DNA of 64,000 bases from positions 682,001 through 746,000 of the forward strand of contig NZ_BMYT01000001.1 of assembly GCF_014652415.1 (NCBI RefSeq), given 5' to 3'. The notes beneath the pieces are model-generated. The model was not told the origin of the DNA and did no database searches. It saw only the letters and a program-made list of their open reading frames with translations. Source of the DNA: Affinundibacterium macrobrachii. Lineage in GTDB: Bacteria > Pseudomonadota > Gammaproteobacteria > Burkholderiales > Burkholderiaceae_D. Position numbers and translations under genes: made by a program. Shown here in pieces: positions 1 to 9,149 of this stretch; within the stretch, counting starts at the first letter, position 1, and each line of letters opens with the position of its first letter.

Positions 1-2700
1 AATAATGGCCAAGTCGCCTTCGTCATCCAACATATCTCGCACAAAGCTTTGATCAATTTTTAATACTTCAGCAGGCAGTCTTTTCAAATAGCGTAAAGAA
101 GAATAACCCGTTCCGAAATCGTCTAAGGCGAATCGTATTCCCAAGCCTTGGCACAGATAAATGACCTTAGAAACTTTATCGATATCGTCTAGCGCACTAC
201 TCTCTAAAATTTCTAGTTCCAACATCGAATATACCGAACGCGGATATACCGATAGCAGCTTCTCTAAGCTTTGCGTAAAATCGACTTGCTGCAATTGCAT
301 AGCGCTGACATTGACGCTCACAGCAACACTGATTCCTTGCTTCTGCCAAACGTGAATTTGTGCCAACGCGGTTGCAATGACCCACTCACCTAATTCGACA
401 CTAAATAAATGATTTTCCACTACTGGCAAAAAACTCGCGGGTGCAAGTAATCCCTTTAGCGGGTGCTGCCAGCGAATTAGGGCTTCTGCGCCAAATACTT
501 GCCCTGTACGCATATTCACTTTGGGCTGGTAGTAAAGAACAAATTCTTGGTGCATTAAAGCGCGCTGCATCTGCGTCAAATCGTCGCGCTGTACTTTGAT
601 CGCCGCATCTTGGGCGACGTCAAATAAATGAAAACAGTTCTTGCCGGTCTGCTTAGACAAGTACATGGCTTGATCAGCATGCCGCAGCAATTGTTCTGCA
701 TCAACTCCATCTTGTGGATAAATCGTGACGCCGATACTCGCGCTCACTTGCAATTCAATATGATGCAAATTTAATGGCTCTGCGGCGGCAATCAGTAGCC
801 GACTTAAAATCGGTTCGCAATCCTTACCATCTTCGAGATCGGTCAAGATCGCCACAAATTCATCACCGCCAAGGCGCGCTAAGGTATCGCCTTCACGTAA
901 GGCGGCGCGCAAACGAGCTGCAATCGCAATCAGTAACTCATCGCCCATGCCGTGACCGTGCACATCGTTGACGGTTTTAAATCCATCTAAATCGAGAAAA
1001 GCAACCGCCAAAGAGTTTCCTCGGCGTTGCGCTTGTAGCATGGCTTGCTGCATACGATCTGCCAGTAGCACGCGATTCGGCAAATGGGTCAACGCATCGT
1101 AGTGAGCGATATGCTCAAGCATCCCGTTTGAACGCTCTAACTCGATATACGCATTTTTTAGCGCGAGCTGAGACATTTTTTGCTCGGTAATATCCTGAAA
1201 GATTCCAGTTAAACGCACTGCTTTTCCATCGTTCATGGTGACATGGCAAGTCGTTCTAACCGTAATTTTTCGCCCCTTTAAAGTGAACTTTTCAAGCTCT
1301 AAATCATAGGCTTCGCCAAACTCGGTTGCGCGTGCTAAGGCATTAACTAACCGGCTTCTGGATTCAGGTAAAAAATAGCTCAATCCGGTTTCTAAGGTCG
1401 GCGTAAATTCTTCAGGATGCGTGTCATGAATGCGATATGTCTCTTCTGACCAAGTCAGTTTTCTTGAAATCAAATCGATTTCCCAGCCACCGATTTGGGC
1501 GATTGATTGACACTCTGCGAGAAACTGTCGCGATACTTCTAAATCTTGCTCAATCTGCTTACGCTCACTAATGTCTTGTGCTGTGCCGGTTAACGCGATT
1601 AGATTTCCATTGGCATCAAACAAAGGTTCGCTTTTTGCCTCTATCCATAGGGTTTCACCTTCACGTGGTGAATAACGAAAATCCAATTGATGCGCTTCAA
1701 ATTGATCTCGATATTGATGATACATTTGAATGAATGATGCTTGATCATCCAAATGCACGCGCGCAATCAATTGCTCGAATGTTGGCGGAGCATGGTCAGC
1801 ATCAAAGCCAAAAATACGATACATCTCAGCAGACCAAATCGCTGTATTGGTTTTTAAGTCTCGCTGCCAACTACCAATTTTTGCGCGAGCCTGCGCTGCA
1901 ATTAAATTACGCTCGCTATCGCGTAATGCTGCTGCATGCTGTTTGCTCAGTGAGATATCGGTGTTTGTACCGAACCACTGCGATACCGTTCCCTGTTGAT
2001 TACGTAATGGTAATGCCGAAGCCAAATGCCAACGATATTCGCCATCATGGCGCAACAATCTGAATTCGACCTCATAGGGACTACATGTCGACACCGCCAA
2101 ATGCCAACGCCTTCTCGCTTCAGGCAAATCATCGGGATGTATCAAATGCTCCCAGCCTTGACCAAAAATACTTTCGGCTGAAACTTTGAAATAATCTACG
2201 GTTCGCTGATTGACATAAGTGATCTCGCCATTCGCATCTGCCGTCCAGACCTGTTGAGGAATGGTTTCAATCAAAGTACGAAAGCCTTGCTCGCTCTCTA
2301 ACAGCGCTTGTTCTATCGCCTTTTTCTTTGTGATGTTTCGACTGATACCAAACACAGCGACGATTTCGCCCGTCTCTGACCGAACTGGACTGGCGCGCAT
2401 CTCCATCCAGTTTGAACATCCTTTCAAGCCAGTAATTCGAAAAGACAGTGTTCTTGATTCGCCTTTACAAACACAATCAAGCATCTCGATGAAATCAGCG
2501 CGAAACTCCTCATCGACTAACTGCTCTACTTTAATGCTTTGCACCTGCTCAAAAAATTCAGCTTCGATGATCGCCAAGCCAGCTGTGTTAATCTGCAATA
2601 ATCGGCCATCTAAAGAGATTAACTTCAGACATTCGGCGAATGCATGATGCAGGCTATTGTCATTGATAATCTTAGTTAAATTAGAGAGCAAATTTGGCAT
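1..2700 (-). CDS. Multi-PAS GGDEF/EAL cyclic-di-GMP signalling protein (3' end outside window)
   Basis: The minus-strand frame is open for 900 codons from an ATG at 2700 to the window edge, so the C-terminus is missing. The N-terminal two thirds read as several PAS/PAC sensor repeats, with phrases such as DANGEITYVNQRT, GEYRWHLAS and LTGIFQDITEQK. A GGDEF cyclase domain follows with an intact RLGGDEF (GGDEF codons at 856-870). Then comes an EAL phosphodiesterase domain with GAEALIRW (EAL codons at 478-486) and LDDFGTGYSSLRYLKRLP. The key motifs of both domains look intact, so synthesis, hydrolysis or both of c-di-GMP are possible. No transmembrane segment or signal peptide is visible, so it is probably cytosolic. 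No Shine-Dalgarno is evident; the frame stays open a little upstream but offers no better start. MshE at 28.1-29.8 kb is a candidate c-di-GMP effector. Confidence 0.93.
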   Translation of the reverse strand, partial: MPNLLSNLTKIINDNSLHHAFAECLKLISLDGRLLQINTAGLAIIEAEFFEQVQSIKVEQLVDEEFRADFIEMLDCVCKGESRTLSFRITGLKGCSNWMEMRASPVRSETGEIVAVFGISRNITKKKAIEQALLESEQGFRTLIETIPQQVWTADANGEITYVNQRTVDYFKVSAESIFGQGWEHLIHPDDLPEARRRWHLAVSTCSPYEVEFRLLRHDGEYRWHLASALPLRNQQGTVSQWFGTNTDISLSKQHAAALRDSERNLIAAQARAKIGSWQRDLKTNTAIWSAEMYRIFGFDADHAPPTFEQLIARVHLDDQASFIQMYHQYRDQFEAHQLDFRYSPREGETLWIEAKSEPLFDANGNLIALTGTAQDISERKQIEQDLEVSRQFLAECQSIAQIGGWEIDLISRKLTWSEETYRIHDTHPEEFTPTLETGLSYFLPESRSRLVNALARATEFGEAYDLELEKFTLKGRKITVRTTCHVTMNDGKAVRLTGIFQDITEQKMSQLALKNAYIELERSNGMLEHIAHYDALTHLPNRVLLADRMQQAMLQAQRRGNSLAVAFLDLDGFKTVNDVHGHGMGDELLIAIAARLRAALREGDTLARLGGDEFVAILTDLEDGKDCEPILSRLLIAAAEPLNLHHIELQVSASIGVTIYPQDGVDAEQLLRHADQAMYLSKQTGKNCFHLFDVAQDAAIKVQRDDLTQMQRALMHQEFVLYYQPKVNMRTGQVFGAEALIRWQHPLKGLLAPASFLPVVENHLFSVELGEWVIATALAQIHVWQKQGISVAVSVNVSAMQLQQVDFTQSLEKLLSVYPRSVYSMLELEILESSALDDIDKVSKVIYLCQGLGIRFALDDFGTGYSSLRYLKRLPAEVLKIDQSFVRDMLDDEGDLAII

Positions 2701-2848
2701 ATTTATGTAATACCGAAAATAAATCGGGCTTGTTCATTTTGACTATTCAAAAATACGGATTTAATATAATTTTCAATAGTTTCTCACAGACAAGCTTTAG
2801 ACGCCACGAAAGTAAATCAAAGTTCAAGCATTTCGTCTCAAAAAACAA

Positions 2849-2893
2849 AAAGCCCCCAGCATTTATCGAAATCATCAAAATGCTGGAGGCTTT
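2849..2893 (-). terminator. Rho-independent terminator of the amidohydrolase operon
   Basis: Arms AAAGCCCCCAGCATTT (2849-2864) and AAATGCTGGAGGCTTT (2878-2893) pair with one mismatch. Read on the minus strand the hairpin is followed by CTTTTTGTTTTTTG. It lies downstream of the minus-strand gene ending at 2969. Confidence 0.85.
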
Positions 2894-2968
2894 GAACGCA
2901 AAGATCGTTAATCCAAGCAAACGATCTAGCGAAACTGATTCATATTAATTAATCTTATTGAAAAGACC

Positions 2969-4381
2969 TTAAGGCTGTGTCTTTTGCAAATACTTCTGCT
3001 GATATTTCTCGGTTAAACGAGATTGCTTGGTACTTGTATCCACCGCACGACCTTGAATGTAGACTTGTTCAACTTGGGTTGTCGTTTCCAAGGGATCTCC
3101 GTTGGTAACAAAGAAGTTAGCCAACTTCCCTGCCTCTAAGGAACCCAATTGGTCAGCAACACCAAGTATCTGCGCAGGATACAAAGTAATCGCCTTCAAG
3201 GCTTCTTTCACATCCAAACCAAAGGTGGCGGCAACGGCTGCCTCGTATGGCAAATTACGCTCATTTGGCGCATCGTCATCGGTACCTGCTCTAGCGATAC
3301 AAAATTGCACGCCAGCTTGGGCTAACTTCGCAGCAACGGTGTAGTAAGCGTCATAATCCGCACCACGACGCATAGGCAATTTATGGATACCAGTCACAAT
3401 GACCGGCACTTGCTGTTGCTTGAGGAGATCCGCTAATACAGGCGCATCGGCACCACCAACAATCACCGCTTTCAATTGATAGCGCTTGGCAAAATTAAGT
3501 GCAAAACGAATTTGATTCACATCTTGCGCATGGAAAAACACCAGACGTTTTCCTGCGATCGCTGGCAGCATCGCCTCCCAACGCACATCAATCTTGGTTC
3601 CATCATTTTGCGCACGTGCTTCGCGATACGCGATCGCAGAATCAAAAGCATCTTCCAACATCTTTAAACGCTGCGCACTCGCTTTACGAATTTCCTCTAG
3701 TCGAGAATCAAATGGTGCAGGAAATAACTCAGGATTAAAGCGCAAATTTGGCAAACTAATGTGCAATCCAACTTCAGACTGCACCGACATTTCTTCCCAA
3801 GTCCAGCCATCCAATTGAATCAATGCCGATGTGCCATTGATTAAGCCAGCTGGTGAGTTAGGTACCGATAAAGTTGCCAACACACCGTTTGCTCTTGCCG
3901 TGGTGATCAATTCTGAATCAGGATTGACCGCAACTAAGGCACGTGCGTTCGGATTGATTGCACCAGCCTCCGCATAATCCAAAGTAGCGCGAACCGACTG
4001 TACTTCGGCTAGCCCCATCACCGTATTTGCGGCAATCATGCCGGGGTAAATATGCTTGCCACTCACATCGACTACTTTTGCATTGGCTGGAATAGTCAGC
4101 TGCGAACCTAGTGCGACGATTTTTCCCTTATCAACCAACATATTGCCATTGACAATCGATTCACCGCTGACTGTATGTAAGGTTGCACCTTTAAATAACA
4201 AAGGTGTTTTCTGCGCTGCCGCAGGAACATTGTCGGATGCTTGAGCAATACTCGAACTAAGAGCTAAAAATACGCTAGCACCAAAAGCAATGGTGAAACG
4301 GCGAGAGAGTGAAGTTTTCTTCATCATGTTTTTTGATTGTAGAGTTGAACCGGCAGAGAAACGATTTTGTAATTGATTCAT
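2969..4381 (-). CDS. Exported amidohydrolase-like protein, probable pseudoenzyme
   Basis: About 470 aa. I chose the ATG at 4381 because it overlaps the upstream stop as TAATG and has GGAG about 8 nt before it; an in-frame start at 4399 would lie inside the upstream gene. A hydrophobic segment (FTIAFGASVFLALSSSIAQA) after a basic stretch looks like a signal peptide with a long n-region, so export to the periplasm is likely. The fold is amidohydrolase/imidazolonepropionase-like: an N-terminal small beta domain (VSGKHIYPGMIAA), a barrel, and a C-terminal LGSLEAGKLANFFVTNGDPL. The usual His-x-His after the PGMI motif is absent (PGMIAANTVMG) and the late Asp ligand is not recognisable (FCIARAGTDDD). 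Metal-dependent catalysis is therefore unlikely unless unusual ligands are used. It is coupled to the 1052-aa relative upstream, suggesting a shared complex. The substrate is unknown. Confidence 0.8.
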   Translation of the reverse strand: MNQLQNRFSAGSTLQSKNMMKKTSLSRRFTIAFGASVFLALSSSIAQASDNVPAAAQKTPLLFKGATLHTVSGESIVNGNMLVDKGKIVALGSQLTIPANAKVVDVSGKHIYPGMIAANTVMGLAEVQSVRATLDYAEAGAINPNARALVAVNPDSELITTARANGVLATLSVPNSPAGLINGTSALIQLDGWTWEEMSVQSEVGLHISLPNLRFNPELFPAPFDSRLEEIRKASAQRLKMLEDAFDSAIAYREARAQNDGTKIDVRWEAMLPAIAGKRLVFFHAQDVNQIRFALNFAKRYQLKAVIVGGADAPVLADLLKQQQVPVIVTGIHKLPMRRGADYDAYYTVAAKLAQAGVQFCIARAGTDDDAPNERNLPYEAAVAATFGLDVKEALKAITLYPAQILGVADQLGSLEAGKLANFFVTNGDPLETTTQVEQVYIQGRAVDTSTKQSRLTEKYQQKYLQKTQP

Positions 4382-7300
4382 TATTCTGCTCCTGTACATT
4401 CGTGCTCTTCAGCCCCCACCCAATATCCTGTGCGATGTTTACTGAGCATGTGCATCCAATGTTGCAACTCCAAATAAGCGCGATTCGCTTCTAACATTTC
4501 AGCTGCAGATTTTGGAGCACTGACTTTCTCTGAAATCGCATCTTTGGCGCGGTTGGCAGTTGCGGCTTGAGGTGTACGCGCAGCAATCACACTAGTTGCA
4601 ATACGTTGGCGTTCTTCTTGCGCCTGTTGACGAAAACGTGCATCACTTGCCAAATCGAAATAACGACGACCTTCAATCCATGTTTGTTCTGCACGACTAA
4701 AGGTAGACAATGGGCTGGTATTCCAGATCACAAAGTCTGCATCTTTACCAACTTCTAAAGAACCGGTTCTGTCATCGATTTTCAATTGTTTTGCTGGATT
4801 TAAGGTGACAAATTTCAATGCCTCGGTTTCAGACAAGCCACCATATTTCACCGCTTTTGCTGCCTCTGTATTGAGGTGGCGAGCTAATTCATCACTATCC
4901 GAATTGAAACTCGTGACCACACCTGCTTTATGCATCAAAGCACCGTTGAAAGGAACTGAGTCGCTCACTTCCATTTTGTAGCCCCACCAGTCAGAGAAGG
5001 TAGAACCACCAGCACCGAGAGCCGCGATTTCATCAGCCACTTTGTAACCTTCCATCACGTGTTGGAAAGTGCCGACCAATAAGTTGAACTCTTTTGCCAC
5101 GCGGGCAAACATCAAAATCTCATCTTGCCGATAAGAGTGAATATGGATCATGCGCTTACGGTCGAGCAGTTCTACCAAGGTATCCATTTGCAAATCACGT
5201 CGTGGTTCAACCATCGTGGTGGGTGATTTACGCCACGCTTCGCGCTCGGCTTTGTATTCACGTGCCGCCAAAAATCCGCTACGCAAGATTTGCTCAACAC
5301 CCATACGCGTTTGTGGGTAACGTCCGGTCGCCTCATTACCCCAATTCGATTGCTTGACGTTTTCACCCAACGCAAATTTAATTCCAGGGAATGCACCATC
5401 CAATTTCAAGCCTTCTGCATCTGAGCCCCAACGCATCTTGATCACTTGATTTTGCCCGCCGATGGTATTGGCAGAACCATGCAATACATTGGCGGTCGTT
5501 ACACCACCAGCTAACTGACGATAAATATTAATACTACTCGCATCAATTACATCACCCACACGAACTTCGGCAGTAATCGAACTACTACCCTCATTCACGC
5601 CTTGCATCATTGCAGTATGAGAATGCGCATCGATAATACCTGGGCTAAGGTGTTTGCCACTGGCATCAATGATTTCAGTATTCGCTGCTGCCTTTAAGTC
5701 TTTACCAATTGCGCTGATTTTTCCATTGACGACCAACATATCACTTTGCTCTAACTTGCCAGCTTTTCCGCTGGTCCAAATCGTTGCATTTTTAATTAAC
5801 ACCGCGGCTGGACGATCTGGTTCATTGATTGCATAAGGTCCAGCCGGATACAGTTGATTCCACGCGGCGGCGGCTTTCTCTACTTTTGCTGGCGTGGCAT
5901 CGGCGGTAACGGCTTTCACGCGTGTCGCACTCCAACTGAGCGCTTTGCCCTGCCCTTGTTGTATCGTGCCAGTTAATTGATCTCCACGTCCTTCAGCGAT
6001 AATCGCAGTATCGCCATAACGTGCCAATAATTGATTATCACGTAGGCTCAGATCAACATTCACGCCATCGATATTTAGCATAGGCTTTGCAGCGTTGCCT
6101 GTGATATTCCAGACTTGTGATTTGCCATTGCTACTGACATTCCAACTGCCGCGTAATTCGAATCGATTGTAGTGTTCGGTCACGAAAGCTTTGCCATCAA
6201 CAAAAGTGATCTCAATATTCGCTTTATCATCACTAAACATGTCACCACTGCTGACCACCAAATTCGCTAAATGGCCTGGGGTCAAACTACCGAGTCGCTT
6301 TTGTTCACCGAGTAATTTAGCAGGCGTCGTGGTTAAGCCCGCTAGCGCTTGCTCGACACTTAAGCCACGACGAATCGCTTGACGTAAGCGATTCCAAAAA
6401 TCCTTTTTAGGATCTTTTAAGCCAGCAGAGGTAATCGCAAATTCAACACCTGCTTTATCCAACATAGCGAGATTTGCTGGTGCTTGTTCCCAATGCTGCA
6501 TCGCTTCCAATGAGGTATCAAGCAACATATCTGGATTGTCGACTTCCGGTGCATTCGGGAACAACAAAGGAACGATGACAGGCATGCCGCCTGATTTCAG
6601 ATGCTGAGTCCGACGATATTCATAACCGTTACCCTGCAAAATAACGCGCAATTTAAACTCGTCGCGAATCTTGGCAACACGTTGATAAGCCTGTTCATTG
6701 TCGGTTGCATAGATAATCGGTTGCCGGCCTGCGAGTACAGGTTTTAAGGCATCTAGCGACTCATTCAATTGTGGACGCTCTTGCTTTAACTTACTCTCGG
6801 TCGCACGTTGATACCATTGCGCATCGTAAAAAGTTTGTCTAACCTGCGCGATCACGCCCATCAATGAACCTGGATAACCCGCACCACGCCCAAATTCCAA
6901 CTCATTCGCCATGTGCTGTGCAACACGCGAATTGAGCACGACTGATTTTGCATTATCGTTTCCATTTAAGTTTAGCAAGGCACTTTGTCCGCGGAAAATA
7001 CCAGCGCCTGGCGCCGCCAACACAGTGGTAAAACCAAGTTCACGCACTGCTTTTATTTCATCAGCGCGTAGCTCTAACTGACTAGCAACATCTTGTTCCG
7101 GACGAACACGGAAATTCTCACTGGCTAAAGCGCGACTATTTAAAACTCTTTGTGCTGGCGGCCGCGCTGCAGCTGCTGGTCCAGAGAGGACTGGCGCGGG
7201 TAATAATCCAGCTGGCACGCCGACCGTACTCGCCATATCGATAAAGCCGGGATAAACCGTCCTACCTTCTAATTTCCAGACCTTTGCACCATTCGGTACT

Positions 7301-7539
7301 GGCAAATTGGGTCCAGCTGCAACAATCACGCCATCACGCAAAACTAAAGTGCCATTCTCAATCACTTTACCCGGAGCGACCACCAATCGCGCCCCCGTCA
7401 AGGCGTGCCAACGCGGATTACTTTCACGCAGCCCTTCCACTCTCGAGGTAGCGATTTGGGCACTGGCACCGATTGATGCCAAACTCAGTGCACTCAAAAT
7501 AAAAACAGAAACAGGCTTTAGTCGCCAACGAACTTGCAT
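4381..7539 (-). CDS. Exported two-domain amidohydrolase, one domain with intact metal site
   Basis: 1052 aa, with GAGGAG placed correctly before the ATG at 7539 and a signal peptide (FILSALSLASIGASAQ). Two amidohydrolase modules are joined by a beta-rich linker around residues 455-545. The N-terminal module (about 45-455) has the scaffold (VYPGFIDMASTVG at 95-107, LGSLTPGHLANLVVSSGD) but no His-x-His, and the later His and Asp positions are replaced. The C-terminal module (about 575-985) keeps H639-x-H641 in PGIIDAHSHT, H801 in MIHIHSYR, H827 in FQHVMEG and D881 or D883 in SFNSDSDE, plus LGSLEVGKDADFVIW. So one half should be a metal-dependent hydrolase of the imidazolonepropionase/prolidase-like type, acting outside the cytoplasm. 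The substrate cannot be read from sequence. First gene of an operon with the 470-aa homologue. Confidence 0.85.
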   Translation of the reverse strand: MQVRWRLKPVSVFILSALSLASIGASAQIATSRVEGLRESNPRWHALTGARLVVAPGKVIENGTLVLRDGVIVAAGPNLPVPNGAKVWKLEGRTVYPGFIDMASTVGVPAGLLPAPVLSGPAAAARPPAQRVLNSRALASENFRVRPEQDVASQLELRADEIKAVRELGFTTVLAAPGAGIFRGQSALLNLNGNDNAKSVVLNSRVAQHMANELEFGRGAGYPGSLMGVIAQVRQTFYDAQWYQRATESKLKQERPQLNESLDALKPVLAGRQPIIYATDNEQAYQRVAKIRDEFKLRVILQGNGYEYRRTQHLKSGGMPVIVPLLFPNAPEVDNPDMLLDTSLEAMQHWEQAPANLAMLDKAGVEFAITSAGLKDPKKDFWNRLRQAIRRGLSVEQALAGLTTTPAKLLGEQKRLGSLTPGHLANLVVSSGDMFSDDKANIEITFVDGKAFVTEHYNRFELRGSWNVSSNGKSQVWNITGNAAKPMLNIDGVNVDLSLRDNQLLARYGDTAIIAEGRGDQLTGTIQQGQGKALSWSATRVKAVTADATPAKVEKAAAAWNQLYPAGPYAINEPDRPAAVLIKNATIWTSGKAGKLEQSDMLVVNGKISAIGKDLKAAANTEIIDASGKHLSPGIIDAHSHTAMMQGVNEGSSSITAEVRVGDVIDASSINIYRQLAGGVTTANVLHGSANTIGGQNQVIKMRWGSDAEGLKLDGAFPGIKFALGENVKQSNWGNEATGRYPQTRMGVEQILRSGFLAAREYKAEREAWRKSPTTMVEPRRDLQMDTLVELLDRKRMIHIHSYRQDEILMFARVAKEFNLLVGTFQHVMEGYKVADEIAALGAGGSTFSDWWGYKMEVSDSVPFNGALMHKAGVVTSFNSDSDELARHLNTEAAKAVKYGGLSETEALKFVTLNPAKQLKIDDRTGSLEVGKDADFVIWNTSPLSTFSRAEQTWIEGRRYFDLASDARFRQQAQEERQRIATSVIAARTPQAATANRAKDAISEKVSAPKSAAEMLEANRAYLELQHWMHMLSKHRTGYWVGAEEHECTGAE

Positions 7540-7850
7540 ATAGTCTCCTCAAGTGGAAGCAAAATCACGACACCCATTCACTGAATCCGGTGTTGGGTGA
7601 ATCATGTAGTCAATCATGAATAAAATAAATTGCCAGATCAAGGCGAAGAAACCGAGCGATGATCCGTTTTGATTTTTTCTACGTAAACAATAATTTAGCG
7701 AGATCACCAAATATTGCTAAGCGTCTTTGGACATAAAAACAGGGAATAAATTCCCTGTTTCGTATGCCATCATGTAGAAAATTAAATTGATTGTATGCGT
7801 GCTCAATGGCGAGCGGAAAGATCAAATGCGAGAACTAACAAAATACAACA
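7540..7850. other. Intergenic region between amidohydrolase operon and araC-type gene
   Basis: This 311-bp gap holds the upstream region of the amidohydrolase operon (right next to 7539) and the terminator of the AraC-type gene at 7737-7760. I see no convincing small gene or RNA in it. Confidence 0.6.
7737..7760 (-). terminator. Rho-independent terminator of the AraC-type gene
   Basis: Perfect arms AAACAGGGAA and TTCCCTGTTT flank a 4-nt loop TAAA. On the minus strand the hairpin runs into TTTTTATG. It lies about 90 bp past the stop of the gene at 7851-8642. Confidence 0.8.
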
Positions 7851-8642
7851 TCATTCGCACTTTGTGGTTGACAACAACACTTCTCGGTATTCAGAAGGCG
7901 TCATACCAACCGTCGATTTAAACATTCTAGAAAATGCACTGTGATCTTGATAACCACAAGTTGCGGCGATATCAGTAATGCTGCGCTGACGATCAACCAG
8001 CATTGCAGTTGCGGCATCTAGCTTCACCTTGATCATGAATTGACGCGGCGTTAATGAAAAAATCTTATGAAAGTAACGCTCAATTTGTGCCACCGATAAA
8101 TTGGTAATTTGTTCCAACTCCACCATCGGTACGTTTTCACCGAAATGCGTATGTATGTGCCGAACCGCTGCAGCAATTCGGTGATAAACCGGATGTCGTT
8201 GATCTGGCATACCCAAATCGCGTGAAGTACCGCATAAACCGATAATTTGATGATCTTTGTCGCGCAGCGCGATTTTATTACTCAGGCACCAACCGGGATC
8301 ACGATCTGGATACAAATGAAGTTCTAGCTGATCTTTAACATCATAGCCTTTTTGCAAAACAAGCTCATCTTGTTCACTGTAGCTTTCTGCTAAAGATGCA
8401 GGAAAAACCTCCGCTGCGGTACACCCGATTAGTTGCTCTTTATCTTTAAAGCCGCAACGCGACACCAAGGTTTGGTTGACCACCACATAACGACCTTGTG
8501 TGTCTTTAACAAAAAAAACCAAATCTGGCATTGCATCAAACAAGGGCTCAACAAAGAACACATCCGCAATATGATTGGCTAAAAGTTGTTTTCCAGAGTT
8601 TTCAATCAAACTCAATTTAGTTCGCATAGTATTTTGTAACAT
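7851..8642 (-). CDS. AraC-family transcriptional regulator with N-terminal PAS domain
   Basis: 263 aa. Residues about 30-140 form a PAS-like sensor (FDAMPDLVFFVKDTQGRYVVVNQTLVSRCGF, then CGTSRDLG as the PAC end). Residues about 155-255 are an AraC/XylS DNA-binding domain with two helix-turn-helix motifs (LEQITNLSVAQIERYFHKIF and ITDIAATCGYQDHSAFSRMFKSTVGMTPSEYR). No cupin sugar-binding domain is present, so the signal is likely a small molecule or redox/energy cue sensed by PAS. It is divergent from a GntR-type gene and downstream of nothing else; its own terminator follows. The neighbouring exported hydrolase genes are plausible but unproven targets. A CGCATAT/ATATGCG inverted repeat lies just upstream at 8671-8702. 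MRTKLSL, five codons later, is an alternative start. Confidence 0.9.
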   Translation of the reverse strand: MLQNTMRTKLSLIENSGKQLLANHIADVFFVEPLFDAMPDLVFFVKDTQGRYVVVNQTLVSRCGFKDKEQLIGCTAAEVFPASLAESYSEQDELVLQKGYDVKDQLELHLYPDRDPGWCLSNKIALRDKDHQIIGLCGTSRDLGMPDQRHPVYHRIAAAVRHIHTHFGENVPMVELEQITNLSVAQIERYFHKIFSLTPRQFMIKVKLDAATAMLVDRQRSITDIAATCGYQDHSAFSRMFKSTVGMTPSEYREVLLSTTKCE

Positions 8643-8670
8643 AAATAAGAACCAAGTTTAATATAAGTAC

Positions 8671-8702
8671 CGCATATGACCCGTATATTCATAAAATATG
8701 CG
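8671..8702. promoter_or_regulatory. Inverted repeat upstream of the AraC-type gene, candidate operator
   Basis: CGCATAT (8671-8677) and ATATGCG (8696-8702) form a perfect 7+7 inverted repeat with an 18-bp spacer, about 30-60 bp before the AraC-type start. Position fits autoregulation. Functional assignment is inference. Confidence 0.35.
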
Positions 8703-9090
8703 CAAATACCAAGCGCACAAATCATTATTTAAATTTCAACTTATATTATCCTAAATTGGTTAAATTGAGTAACTTGAATACAACAAACATCGCCAAATTA
8801 AGACAAATACACACATACCAATCATCCTGATGTAAGCACTTATCTGCAATGCTTTCGTGAATCTACTTCTCCGCATATTGTCAGTACGAATAAAGTCTAG
8901 TGGTAATTTTTTTCACTCTTCACGTCAGAGTCTTCAGTTAAAAATCTGTCTATCTCGCCCAACTTACATGAACTTACTGCTTTAATGGCAAGTTTTACTT
9001 TAATACACCGCTATCGAGAGCTTGTGTTACACCGAAAAACTCCTTTGTCGCTTTTTTTGTATGAAAAAAGGGGATAAATTCAAAAGAAAA

Positions 9091-9120
9091 TTGAGGAAAA
9101 TGGGGCGAATAACTTATAAT
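9091..9120 (+). promoter_or_regulatory. Sigma-70 promoter of the GntR-type gene
   Basis: A -35 element TTGAGG (9091-9096) and a perfect -10 TATAAT (9115-9120) are separated by 18 bp. The expected transcript start lies about 20-25 nt before the start codon at 9150. Confidence 0.65.
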
Positions 9121-9121
9121 C

Positions 9122-9149
9122 CAATGATAAATTTCACAACAATCATTGT
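9122..9149. promoter_or_regulatory. Candidate autoregulatory operator of the GntR-type gene
   Basis: CAATGAT (9122-9128) and ATCATTG (9142-9148) form a perfect inverted repeat, and ACAATCATTGT (9139-9149) is itself an 11-bp palindrome. Both sit between the -10 element and the start codon, where a bound repressor would block transcription. Assignment to this regulator is inference. Confidence 0.45.

Larger units (their letters stand above)
8643..9149. other. Divergent regulatory region between AraC- and GntR-type genes
   Basis: 507 bp, AT-rich, without a supported gene; a short 64-codon plus-strand frame from 9022 to 9216 overlaps the GntR start and looks accidental. It contains an inverted repeat near araC and the promoter and operator candidates of the GntR-type gene. 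The middle part (about 8720-9080) shows nothing I can name. Confidence 0.6.

Noticed and set aside
2694-2948. 84-codon plus-strand frame
   Set aside because: It runs over the terminator hairpin at 2849-2893 and begins inside the opposite gene's start region; no protein character.
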